NCBI RefSeq assembly: GCF_001517545.1
Contig: NZ_FBYA01000005.1
Span: forward strand, 155,381 to 211,975
Reading direction: 5' to 3'
DNA: 56,595 bases
Source of the DNA: Limnohabitans sp. Rim47
GTDB lineage: Bacteria; Pseudomonadota; Gammaproteobacteria; Burkholderiales; Burkholderiaceae_C
A program made the position numbers and the translations under genes. Below the pieces are notes generated by a model, which did not search any database, had not been told where the DNA came from, and saw nothing but the letters and a program-made list of their open reading frames with translations. This document shows positions 8,708 through 16,245 of this stretch, piece by piece (position 1 is the first letter of the stretch; the number at the start of each line of letters is the position of its first letter).

Positions 8708-9595
8708 ATGTTCAGTTATCGACACGCTTTCCACGCCGGCAACCATGCGGATGTGCTCAAACACATCACCTTGCTGGCCACCATGCGCCACCTCATGCAA
8801 AAAGAGGCCGGCATCACCCTGATTGACACCCACGCCGGGGCCGGCTTGTACCGACTGGACGGCGATTATTCGCAAAAAGGGGCCGAGGCCGAGGACGGTC
8901 TGTTCAAGCTCTTGGGGGCCGCAGAAAAGCTCGATGCACTGCCAGAACCGGTGCAGGACTACCTGGAACAAATTGCCAGCTTCAACCCCAACGGGCAAGC
9001 CAAAATTTACCCCGGCTCGCCTTTTTTGATGCACAAACTGATGCGCCACGAGTCCCGAGACCGCTTGCGCCTGTTTGAGCTGCACCCAACAGACAGCAAA
9101 TCGCTGACCTCCAACATTGCACAGCTTGATGCCGGGCGCACCATCACCGTCAGCCGGGAAGATGGTTTCGAAGCCCTTAAAAAGCTGTTGCCGCCCCCGG
9201 CATCGGCCACGGGATCCAAACGGGCGATGGTGTTGATCGACCCCAGCTACGAAATCAAATCGGATTACGCCAAAGTCGCCAACGTCATCCAGGAATACCT
9301 GAAGCGTTTTTCAACTGGCACGTATCTGGTCTGGTACCCCATCATTCCACGCCCCGAAGCACACGACTTGCCAAAACGTTTGCGCACATTGGCAAATCAG
9401 TCCCAAAAACCCTGGCTCAACGCGACCTTGTCGATTGGCCGTGGCCCCGACGATGTGGGCGGCTTGGTGGCCAGTGGCATGTTTGTCATCAACCCGCCCT
9501 TCACCCTGAAAGACCAGATCCGCAAAGCGCTGGATATGGTGGGCCCCGCCTTGGCGCGGGGGTCTGGCAAAAACTGGGCCGTTGAATCGTCCTGA
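8708..9595 (+). CDS. rlmJ: 23S rRNA (adenine(2030)-N6)-methyltransferase RlmJ
   Basis: A 295-residue SAM-dependent methyltransferase that starts with the RlmJ signature FSYRHAFHAGNHADVLKH. Motif I is DTHAGAGLYRL. The catalytic motif IV reads DPSYE (IDPSYEIKSDY) rather than DPPYE of E. coli. The product should modify A2030 of 23S rRNA during assembly. The gene is divergent from rplM-rpsI. Confidence 0.93.
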   Translation: MFSYRHAFHAGNHADVLKHITLLATMRHLMQKEAGITLIDTHAGAGLYRLDGDYSQKGAEAEDGLFKLLGAAEKLDALPEPVQDYLEQIASFNPNGQAKIYPGSPFLMHKLMRHESRDRLRLFELHPTDSKSLTSNIAQLDAGRTITVSREDGFEALKKLLPPPASATGSKRAMVLIDPSYEIKSDYAKVANVIQEYLKRFSTGTYLVWYPIIPRPEAHDLPKRLRTLANQSQKPWLNATLSIGRGPDDVGGLVASGMFVINPPFTLKDQIRKALDMVGPALARGSGKNWAVESS

Positions 9596-9686
9596 ACGAC
9601 GCTGGATGCGCGAGGCACTCGCCTTGGGCACCTGACGTTTCAGGCCAAAAACAGCATCAGGGAAATACCTGATCCCAGAACCTCCA

Positions 9687-9714
9687 AATTAACCGACCGA
9701 ACGGTCGGTTAATT
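9687..9714. promoter_or_regulatory. Large palindromic operator upstream of paaABCDE (PaaR/TetR-like)
   Basis: Two perfect 13-bp arms (AATTAACCGACCG and its complement) surround a central AA. ACCGACCG-N2-CGGTCGGT has the form of TetR-family sites, and betaproteobacterial phenylacetate genes are known to be repressed by a TetR-type PaaR that releases DNA on binding phenylacetyl-CoA. A TATACT -10-like box starts 2 bp after the palindrome, so a bound repressor would block RNA polymerase. No paaR gene lies in the window. Confidence 0.75.
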
Positions 9715-9716
9715 GA

Positions 9717-9722
9717 TATACT
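9717..9722 (+). promoter_or_regulatory. Candidate -10 box for the paa operon
   Basis: TATACT lies 49 bp upstream of the paaA ATG, directly downstream of the 28-bp palindrome. No convincing -35 box is visible; the spacing would place it inside the operator. Confidence 0.45.
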
Positions 9723-9770
9723 GGCATCCGCGCCGCGATCATTCCATCCTGTTTGGCGCAGGAGTAGCCC

Positions 9771-10802
9771 ATGTACACGCAATCTTTCAGCGTCCCGGAC
9801 GGTTCCGACGACGCCAAGTCGGTCGGCCTGAAGGCCGTTCCCAAAGCCCTGAATGCGCACGATGCCGCTTTGCAGGCCCAGTTCGACGCCCGCATCGACG
9901 CCGACGGCCGCATCGAACCCCGTGAATGGATGCCTGAGGCCTACCGAAAAACCCTGGTGCGCCAGATCAGCCAGCACGCGCACAGCGAAATCGTTGGCAT
10001 GCTGCCCGAAGGCAACTGGATCAGCCGTGCACCCAGCTTGAAGCGCAAAGCCATCCTGATCGCCAAAGTGCAAGACGAAGGCGGTCACGGTCTTTACCTC
10101 TACAGCGCCGCCGAAACCTTGGGCACCAGCCGCGACCAGATGCTGGACGCCCTGCACACCGGCAAAGCCAAATACAGCTCCATCTTCAACTACCCCACAC
10201 TCAACTGGGCCGATGTGGGCGTGGTCGGCTGGTTGGTCGACGGTGCGGCCATCATGAACCAGGTGCCGCTGTGCCGCTGCTCTTATGGCCCCTATGCCCG
10301 CGCCATGGTGCGCGTGTGCAAGGAAGAATCTTTCCACCAGCGCCAAGGCTACGAAGCCCTCTTGGTGATGATGCAAGGCACAGCCGAGCAAAAAGCCATG
10401 GTGCAGGACGCCGTCAACCGCTGGTGGTGGAAATGCCTGGCCATGTTTGGGCCACCCGACGCCGACAGCCCCAACAGCGCGCAAGGCATGCGCTGGGGCA
10501 TCAAGCGCATCAGCAACGACGACCTGCGCCAAAAGTTTGTGGACGCCACCGTGCCACAGGCCAAAGTGCTGGGTGTGACCTTGCCCGACCCTGATTTGAA
10601 GTGGAACGAAGCGCGTCAAGCCCACGACTACGGCCAAATCGACTGGGATGAGTTCTGGGCCACGGTGAACGGCAACGGCCCTTGCAACAAGGAGCGCTTG
10701 GGTGCTCGCGTCAAGGCCTGGAACGATGGCGCTTGGGTCCGCGAAGCCGCCTTGGCCCACGCCCAAAAACAACAAGCGCGCCAACAGAAAGAAGCAGCAT
10801 GA
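9771..10802 (+). CDS. paaA: 1,2-phenylacetyl-CoA epoxidase, catalytic subunit PaaA
   Basis: A 343-residue diiron oxygenase subunit. It epoxidises the ring of phenylacetyl-CoA within the PaaABCE complex, the committing step of aerobic phenylacetate degradation. The carboxylate/histidine iron ligands are visible in KVQDEGGHGLYLYSAAE and in CKEESFHQRQGYEAL, the two helix motifs of bacterial multicomponent monooxygenases. First gene of a five-gene operon behind a TetR-like operator; its stop overlaps the paaB ATG by four bases. Confidence 0.96.
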   Translation: MYTQSFSVPDGSDDAKSVGLKAVPKALNAHDAALQAQFDARIDADGRIEPREWMPEAYRKTLVRQISQHAHSEIVGMLPEGNWISRAPSLKRKAILIAKVQDEGGHGLYLYSAAETLGTSRDQMLDALHTGKAKYSSIFNYPTLNWADVGVVGWLVDGAAIMNQVPLCRCSYGPYARAMVRVCKEESFHQRQGYEALLVMMQGTAEQKAMVQDAVNRWWWKCLAMFGPPDADSPNSAQGMRWGIKRISNDDLRQKFVDATVPQAKVLGVTLPDPDLKWNEARQAHDYGQIDWDEFWATVNGNGPCNKERLGARVKAWNDGAWVREAALAHAQKQQARQQKEAA

Positions 10803-11107
10803 GCACGACGACCAGCACCTCCGCATTGAAAGAATGGCCCCTGTGGGAAGTTTTTGTCCGCAGCAAGCAAGGCCTCGAGCACAAGCATTGCGGCAGCCTG
10901 CACGCATCCGATTCTGAGCACGCGCTGCAAATGGCACGCGATGTGTACACGCGTCGCCAAGAAGGCGTGAGCATCTGGGTGGTGCCCTCGGCCAGCATCT
11001 CGGCCAGTGAGCCCAATGACAAGCCTGAATTTTTCGATCCAGCCAGCGACAAGGTCTACCGCCACCCCACTTTCTACGTGATCCCCGACGAAGTCGGCCA
11101 CATGTGA
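10799..11107 (+). CDS. paaB: 1,2-phenylacetyl-CoA epoxidase subunit PaaB
   Basis: A 102-residue small subunit. The family's WPLWEVFVRSKQGLEHKHCG opening and the YRHPTFYVIPDEVGHM ending are both present. PaaB links the PaaAC heterodimers in the epoxidase complex and has no catalytic residues of its own. The ATG at 10799 overlaps the paaA stop as ATGA, which supports this start over longer in-frame extensions. Confidence 0.95.
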   Translation: MSTTTSTSALKEWPLWEVFVRSKQGLEHKHCGSLHASDSEHALQMARDVYTRRQEGVSIWVVPSASISASEPNDKPEFFDPASDKVYRHPTFYVIPDEVGHM

Positions 11108-11898
11108 GCACGACCATGAACGCACCCGCTGAATACTTGCTGCACTTGGCCGACAACGCGCTGATCCTCGGACAACGCAACGCCGAATGGTGTGGCCACG
11201 GCCCCATTCTTGAAGAAGACATCGCGCTGTCCAACAACAGCCTGGACCTGATCGGTCAGGCCCGAATGCTGTACCAACACGCTGCCGAACTGCAAGGCGG
11301 CGGCGCCACCGAAGACAGGCTGGCTTATTTCCGTGATGTGCCGGATTTTCGCAACTACACGCTGTGTGAATTGCCCCATATGCCATTGACAGCCCCGACC
11401 TCGGCGGGCGATCGCGACTTTGCCAGCACCATCGTGCGCAACTTTTTGTACAGCAGTCTGATGGTGTTGGTGTGGGACCAGTTGCAAAGCTCGAAAGACG
11501 CCCAACTGGCGGCCATCGCGGCCAAGTCGCTCAAAGAAGTGCGCTACCACCTGCGCCACTCGCGTGACTGGCTGGTGCGCATGGGCGATGGCACCGACGA
11601 ATCGCACGCCAAAGCACAGACTGCGCTCGACCAATTCATGCCTTACACACAAGAATTCTGGAGCGCCAGCCCCTCAGAAGCTGCGGCGCTGGCCAACGGC
11701 ACCGGCATTGACATGGCGGCACTGCAAAACGACTGGAACCAGATCGTGGACGAAGCCCTGCAAGAAGCCACGCTGCAACGCCCCGCCGCAGGCAGTTTTG
11801 TGCCCACGGGCAAGCAAGGCATCCATTCGGAACATCTGGGCTTTGTGCTCGCCGAAATGCAAAGCTTGGCCCGCGCGCACCCGCACGCGACCTGGTAA
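11104..11898 (+). CDS. paaC: 1,2-phenylacetyl-CoA epoxidase, structural subunit PaaC
   Basis: A 264-residue partner of PaaA with the ferritin-like fold but a degenerate metal site, typical of the family. Recognisable segments are EYLLHLADNALILGQRN, RDFASTIVRNFLYSSLM and KEVRYHLRHSRDWLVRMGDG. The start taken is GTG 11104, which overlaps the paaB stop (GTGA) and mirrors the paaA/paaB overlap. ATG 11116, giving 260 residues, is the alternative and matches the common MNAPAEYL start. Confidence 0.94.
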   Translation: MSTTMNAPAEYLLHLADNALILGQRNAEWCGHGPILEEDIALSNNSLDLIGQARMLYQHAAELQGGGATEDRLAYFRDVPDFRNYTLCELPHMPLTAPTSAGDRDFASTIVRNFLYSSLMVLVWDQLQSSKDAQLAAIAAKSLKEVRYHLRHSRDWLVRMGDGTDESHAKAQTALDQFMPYTQEFWSASPSEAAALANGTGIDMAALQNDWNQIVDEALQEATLQRPAAGSFVPTGKQGIHSEHLGFVLAEMQSLARAHPHATW

Positions 11899-11907
11899 CC
11901 CACGCCA

Positions 11908-12444
11908 ATGACCCCCCACATTTCGCCCCCGCGCACAGCCACTGTGGCCCATGCTTGGGGCTTGCTCGAATCGCTGACCGACCCCGAAATCCCGGTCGTC
12001 ACGCTGCGCGAGCTGGGCATTTTGCGCGATGTGCGCGAAGGCGCCGCAGGTTTGGAAGTGGTCATCACGCCGACCTACAGCGGTTGCCCGGCCATGGGCC
12101 AGATCGAAGACGATGTGAAAGCCCTGCTGCAAGCCAACGGGCTGCAAGGCCGTGTGGTCACGCAACTGGCCCCGGCCTGGACCACCGACTGGATGACCGA
12201 GGTCGCCAAGGACAAACTGCGCGCTTATGGCATCGCCCCACCACACGCCTGCGCCAGCCAAGCATCAGGCAGTGCCAACGTGGTGCAGTTTGCGGCGCGC
12301 AGCGCCAAACCCGAGGTGGTGCACTGCCCGCAATGCGGCTCGGCCAACACCACCGAAACCTCCCACTTCGGCTCCACCGCATGCAAAGCCCTTTACCGGT
12401 GCTTGGCTTGCATGGAGCCCTTCGATTACTTCAAACCTTACTGA
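11908..12444 (+). CDS. paaD: Phenylacetate degradation protein PaaD
   Basis: A 178-residue protein with an N-terminal MIP18/DUF59 domain (LTDPEIPVVTLRELGILRDV, TYSGCPAMGQI) and a C-terminal zinc-ribbon-like part with CPQCGS and CLAC. The family is needed for a working epoxidase and is thought to help mature the Fe-S or diiron centres. It is not a subunit of the purified complex. It sits in the standard place between paaC and paaE. Confidence 0.93.
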   Translation: MTPHISPPRTATVAHAWGLLESLTDPEIPVVTLRELGILRDVREGAAGLEVVITPTYSGCPAMGQIEDDVKALLQANGLQGRVVTQLAPAWTTDWMTEVAKDKLRAYGIAPPHACASQASGSANVVQFAARSAKPEVVHCPQCGSANTTETSHFGSTACKALYRCLACMEPFDYFKPY

Positions 12445-12468
12445 GCTGCCTTGCCGCAGTGAAGCACC

Positions 12469-13572
12469 ATGTCCGCAACCCGCTTTCATGACCTCCAAGT
12501 TGCACGCGTCGCGCCCGAAGCTGCAGGCGCTGTCGCCATTTCACTGGTCGTGCCACAAGACCTGCGCAGCCGCTTTGACTTTCAACCCGGTCAGTTCCTG
12601 ACCCTGCGTGCCAGCATCGGCGGTGAGGATGTGCGCCGCAGCTACTCCATCAGTTCGGCCCACAGCCAACTGCAAAAACAAGGCTTGCTCGAAGTGGGCA
12701 TCCGTCCAGTCGAAGGTGGTGTGTTCTCCAACTGGGCTGCGACCCAACTCAAAGCCGGTGACACTTTGCGCGTGATGCCGCCCGATGGCCGGTTTGTGGT
12801 GCAACGGCCGCGCGCCATTCACCGCGTGGGCTTTGCTGCAGGTTCAGGCATCACGCCCATCTTGTCGATCTTGTCGAGCACGCTCGAAGACCTTCCCGAA
12901 TCAAAGTTCACCCTGGTCTACGGCAACCGCCGCATGGACAGCGTGATGTTCAACGAAGCGCTGCAAGACCTGAAAGATCGCTACCCCGACCGCCTGACAC
13001 TGATTCACATCTTGTCGCGCCAAGCCCAAGAGGTGCCCTTGCTAGAAGGCCGCATCGATGGCGGCAAAGTGCGCGCCATCATCGACGCATTTTTGCCCGT
13101 GGGCAGCATGGACGAAGTCTTTGTCTGTGGCCCGGAAGCCATGATCGAGGCCACCGAGCGAGCGCTGCTGACCGCAGGCGTCAAGGCCGAACGCATCCGC
13201 ACCGAACGGTTCAGCTCGCCCACACTCGATGCGCTCAGCCCGGAGCAACGCAGCCAAGCCGTGCTGGGTCACCAGGCCACACGCGATACAGGCGAAGTGC
13301 AACTCACGGTGGTGCTGGACGGCAAGCCCTACGACATGCCGATGAACCGGAACGAAAAAATCCTCGACATCGCCTTGTCACTGGGCCTCGACCTGCCCTA
13401 CTCATGCAAAGCCGGTGTGTGTTGCACCTGCCGCTGCAAAGTAGTCGAAGGCACGACCGAGATGGAGAAAAACTTCACACTCGAAAAGCCCGAGGTCGAG
13501 CAAGGCTTCATCCTGTCGTGCCAAGCTCGCCCCACCAGCAAGCGGGTGGTGGTGAGCTTCGACGAACGTTAA
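12469..13572 (+). CDS. paaE: 1,2-phenylacetyl-CoA epoxidase reductase PaaE
   Basis: A 367-residue electron-transfer subunit. The N-terminal ferredoxin-reductase half has the FAD motif RRSYSISSA near residue 50 and the NADPH-side GFAAGSGITPILSIL near 125. The C-terminal plant-type ferredoxin domain holds the 2Fe-2S cysteines in CKAGVCCTC and FILSCQ. It passes electrons from NADPH to the PaaA diiron site. Last gene of the operon, convergent with ompW; no clear terminator was seen in the 24-bp gap. Confidence 0.95.
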   Translation: MSATRFHDLQVARVAPEAAGAVAISLVVPQDLRSRFDFQPGQFLTLRASIGGEDVRRSYSISSAHSQLQKQGLLEVGIRPVEGGVFSNWAATQLKAGDTLRVMPPDGRFVVQRPRAIHRVGFAAGSGITPILSILSSTLEDLPESKFTLVYGNRRMDSVMFNEALQDLKDRYPDRLTLIHILSRQAQEVPLLEGRIDGGKVRAIIDAFLPVGSMDEVFVCGPEAMIEATERALLTAGVKAERIRTERFSSPTLDALSPEQRSQAVLGHQATRDTGEVQLTVVLDGKPYDMPMNRNEKILDIALSLGLDLPYSCKAGVCCTCRCKVVEGTTEMEKNFTLEKPEVEQGFILSCQARPTSKRVVVSFDER

Positions 13573-13596
13573 TGCACGGTCTGTTTTAAAAGGGCA

Positions 13597-14196
13597 TCAA
13601 AAACGATAACCGAGGCCCACTCCCACCAAAACAGGGTCGAGCTTCAAGGTGCCCTGATTGGCCGCGCCGATAAAAACATCAGAACGGATGTACACCTTCT
13701 TGATGTCAAAGTTCAGGGACCAATTTTTGTCCAATGGAATGTCCATGCCCACTTGCAAAGCACCGCCCCAGCTGTGGTCGTCCAATGTCGCGCCGCCATC
13801 CAGCAGATTGACGCTTGTGATCTTGGTGTAATTCACGCCCGCGCCGACGTAGGGCTTGTAGCCATCCAGGCCTGTGAAATGGTATTGCAAGAGCAAGCTC
13901 GGAGGCAAATGCTTGAACGTGCCAATTGGTGCACCGCCCAAGGACACGGTCTGTTTTTGGGGCACCGTCAAGACCAGCTCGGCCGCGATGTTCGGTGTGA
14001 GGAAATAGCTGACATCCACTTCCGGGATGGTCTTGTTATTGACCGACAAGCCCAGCCCCGTACCGTCTCTGTTGGCCATGTCCAAGTGCACAGCGCGGGC
14101 ACGCACCAACCAAGGGCCTTCACCCGAAGCTTGAGCCATGGCGGCAGTCGCAGAACAAGCAGCCAGCACGGCTGCAACGATGGTGAGTTTTTTCAT
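13597..14196 (-). CDS. ompW: OmpW family outer membrane protein
   Basis: A 199-residue eight-stranded beta-barrel of OmpW type. A signal peptide (MKKLTIVAAVLAACSATAAMA) should be cleaved at about residue 21. The body holds family features such as KTIPEVDVSYFLTPNIAAEL, HLPPSLLLQYHF and the terminal LVGVGLGYRF ending in Phe, the outer membrane assembly signal. The start at ATG 14196 follows an AGGAAAG ribosome site; the upstream in-frame extension lacks the signal-peptide pattern. OmpW proteins pass small hydrophobic molecules. An FNR-like box lies 75 bp upstream. Confidence 0.93.
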   Translation of the reverse strand: MKKLTIVAAVLAACSATAAMAQASGEGPWLVRARAVHLDMANRDGTGLGLSVNNKTIPEVDVSYFLTPNIAAELVLTVPQKQTVSLGGAPIGTFKHLPPSLLLQYHFTGLDGYKPYVGAGVNYTKITSVNLLDGGATLDDHSWGGALQVGMDIPLDKNWSLNFDIKKVYIRSDVFIGAANQGTLKLDPVLVGVGLGYRF

Positions 14197-14270
14197 GTTG
14201 ACTTTCCTTATGAACGAAGAGAAGAGCTTTGTGCTCAAGTTCATTGGATGTCCAAACCACCACCGCTCAT

Positions 14271-14284
14271 TTGAGGTTGATCAA
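14271..14284. promoter_or_regulatory. FNR/Anr-type box upstream of ompW
   Basis: The 14-bp site TTGAGGTTGATCAA matches the FNR consensus TTGAT-N4-ATCAA at nine of ten defined positions. On the minus strand a TCCAAT -10-like box lies about 30 bp further toward ompW, the spacing expected for a class II activated promoter. ompW is known to be oxygen-regulated through FNR in enterobacteria. No FNR gene is present in the window. Confidence 0.55.
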
Positions 14285-14366
14285 ACCTCTCGGCGCGAAG
14301 CAGCGCCATCTTCTCTGGGCTTGGTTCATGTCAACCAAGTCCGTCAAAAAGCACGCTGTGTGCGCT

Positions 14367-15197
14367 TCACAACCGACGCAAAATATCCGTCGTGGCTGCA
14401 CTCTGGTTCATTGTGTAAAAGTGCAAAGCAGGTACACCGCCATTGATGAGTTGCTCGCACAAGTCGGCCACCACATCGAGACCAAACGCCTTGATAGAGT
14501 CAATGTCGTCGCCATAACCTTGCAAACGCAAACGGATCCAACGGGGAATCTCAGCACCACAAGCGTCTGAAAAGCGCAGCAACTGCGACGAACTGGTGAT
14601 CGGCATGATGCCGGGCACGACAGGCACATCCACACCCAGTTTGTACGCATCGTCCACAAAGCGGAAATACGCATCGCTGTTGTAAAAATATTGCGTGATG
14701 GCCGAATTAGCGCCGGCTTTGACCTTGGTGGCAAAGGCCTGCAAATCGGACTCAGGTGACTTGGCTTGCGGGTGAATTTCAGGATAGGCCGCCACTTCGA
14801 TGTGGAAGTCATCGCCGGTCTCCGCGCGGATGAACGCCACCAGATCGCTGGCGTAATGGAACTCGCCACCTGCGCCATAGCCGCTTGGCAAATCGCCGCG
14901 CAAAGCCACCAAGCGCTTGACACCCATGGCCTTGAGCGTGGCCAATTCGGCACGCACCGAAGCCTTGGTGGCACCAATGCACGAGAAGTGCGAAGCCGCT
15001 GCCACGCCTTCAGCCAGGATCGCGCCCACGGTGGCAAAAGTACCTTCTTGCGTAGAGCCGCCCGCACCGTAAGTCACTGAACAAAATTCAGGCTTCAATG
15101 CGTACAGCTTCTCGCGCACGCCTTTTAACTTTTCTGCGCCCTCAGGCGTTTTGGGCGGAAAAAACTCCAAGCTGATGGGCAACTTCAAACCAGACAT
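14367..15197 (-). CDS. metF: Methylenetetrahydrofolate reductase MetF
   Basis: A 276-residue FAD enzyme that reduces 5,10-methylene-THF to 5-methyl-THF for methionine synthesis. Family segments are ISLEFFPPKTPEG near the N-terminus, VTYGAGGST, LVALRGDLP and AITQYFYNSDAYFRFVDD. The start at ATG 15197 has GGAAGG seven bases upstream. It follows tlyA by 18 bp and belongs to the ahcY-tlyA-metF run, which joins methyl-cycle genes downstream of the SAH riboswitch. Confidence 0.96.
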   Translation of the reverse strand: MSGLKLPISLEFFPPKTPEGAEKLKGVREKLYALKPEFCSVTYGAGGSTQEGTFATVGAILAEGVAAASHFSCIGATKASVRAELATLKAMGVKRLVALRGDLPSGYGAGGEFHYASDLVAFIRAETGDDFHIEVAAYPEIHPQAKSPESDLQAFATKVKAGANSAITQYFYNSDAYFRFVDDAYKLGVDVPVVPGIMPITSSSQLLRFSDACGAEIPRWIRLRLQGYGDDIDSIKAFGLDVVADLCEQLINGGVPALHFYTMNQSAATTDILRRL

Positions 15198-15215
15198 CAC
15201 AACACCTTCCAAAAT

Positions 15216-16064
15216 TCAATAGTCGTTGGCCTTGGCATAGGCCTTGGCGGCCAGATCGGCCTCGTGCGCCAGGCGGGCGTCTTCGCGTGCGGGCAGCACC
15301 GCAGCCGGATCAGGCCAGCAGGCCTGTACAAAAAATTCACGGTTGCCGTCACCGCCCTCAATCGGGCTGTTCAACCAAGCCGTCACTTGCATGCCCAGAT
15401 CGGTCAAGGCAGTGCGCACACGGTTTTCGATGAAGCCATACAAGCTCTCGTCTTTCACAATGCCGCCCTTGCCCACCTGACCGGGCTGCAATTCAAACTG
15501 GGGTTTCACCAGCATGAGCAACTGTCCTGTGGGTTTGAGCAAATGCACGACGCCAGGCAATACCAAGGTGAGCGAGATGAACGAGACGTCGCCCACCATC
15601 AGGTCAAAACCTTCCAGTGCGTCGGGTACGCGCTCGTCTCCGGGCTCCAGCTCGCGGGCGTTCACACCCTCAATGCACACCACACGTTCGTCTTCGCGAA
15701 TGCGCGGATGCACCTGGGCATGGCCGACATCAATGCCGACCACCTGCGCAGCGCCTTGCTGCAGCAAGCAATCGGTGAAACCGCCTGTACTTTGCCCCAC
15801 ATCCAGACACCGCAAGCCTTCCACCTGAGCGCCCGTGACCTTCAAAGCCCCTTCCAGCTTGAGACCACCGCGAGAGACGTAGCGCGATTCGGCGTCATCA
15901 AGCAACTCCAGAGCAGCACTTTCGGGCACCTCGTCGCGGTTTTTCACAATGGCGCGCCACGTCCCGTCGGGCTGCTGCCACTGGACGCCCCCGGCGATCA
16001 GTCGCTGTGCCTGAGAACGAGAAGCGGCCAGGCCGCGCTCGACGAGAAGTTGATCAATGCGCAT
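15216..16064 (-). CDS. tlyA: TlyA family rRNA 2'-O-methyltransferase / hemolysin A-like
   Basis: A 282-residue protein with an N-terminal S4 RNA-binding domain (MRIDQLLVERGLAASRSQAQ) and a C-terminal FtsJ-like methyltransferase domain with SAM motif CLDVGQSTGGFTDCLLQ and the DVSFISLT segment. TlyA proteins methylate cytidines of 16S/23S rRNA at the 2'-O position; older annotations call them hemolysins. It lies between ahcY and metF, so a SAM-consuming enzyme sits in the SAH-responsive transcription unit. Exact target base unknown. Confidence 0.88.
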   Translation of the reverse strand: MRIDQLLVERGLAASRSQAQRLIAGGVQWQQPDGTWRAIVKNRDEVPESAALELLDDAESRYVSRGGLKLEGALKVTGAQVEGLRCLDVGQSTGGFTDCLLQQGAAQVVGIDVGHAQVHPRIREDERVVCIEGVNARELEPGDERVPDALEGFDLMVGDVSFISLTLVLPGVVHLLKPTGQLLMLVKPQFELQPGQVGKGGIVKDESLYGFIENRVRTALTDLGMQVTAWLNSPIEGGDGNREFFVQACWPDPAAVLPAREDARLAHEADLAAKAYAKANDY

Positions 16065-16133
16065 GAAGTGTGGTTCTGACGATGAGGTTCAAGTGAACAA
16101 GAGAAGTGATTGGAGGAAGCAGTTCATTGCGCA

Positions 16134-16208
16134 TGTGGGAGGCCGCCCCTGCAGGCGAATGCTGGCCGGGCTACAGCTGGCATTCGCGAGCGGGGGCTCG
16201 TTCCCACA
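16134..16208. repeat. Inverted pair of REP-like elements (BIME-like), copy 1
   Basis: Two copies of a roughly 30-bp unit face each other. Both outer ends read TGTGGGA and both inner ends read GCGAATGC, joined by about 15 bp. The layout and the GAGC/GCTC-rich core are typical of bacterial REP elements spread by RAYT transposases. The pair fills the gap between ahcY and tlyA and could fold in the mRNA, setting their relative expression or stability. Confidence 0.7.
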
Positions 16209-16245
16209 GGAAACACGGCCATTGCTCGCAATGGCATCACACCCA

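Noticed and set aside
9657..11237. Open frame of about 526 codons antisense to paaA and paaB
   Set aside because: paaA and paaB are unmistakable on the plus strand; the antisense frame is compositionally a shadow.
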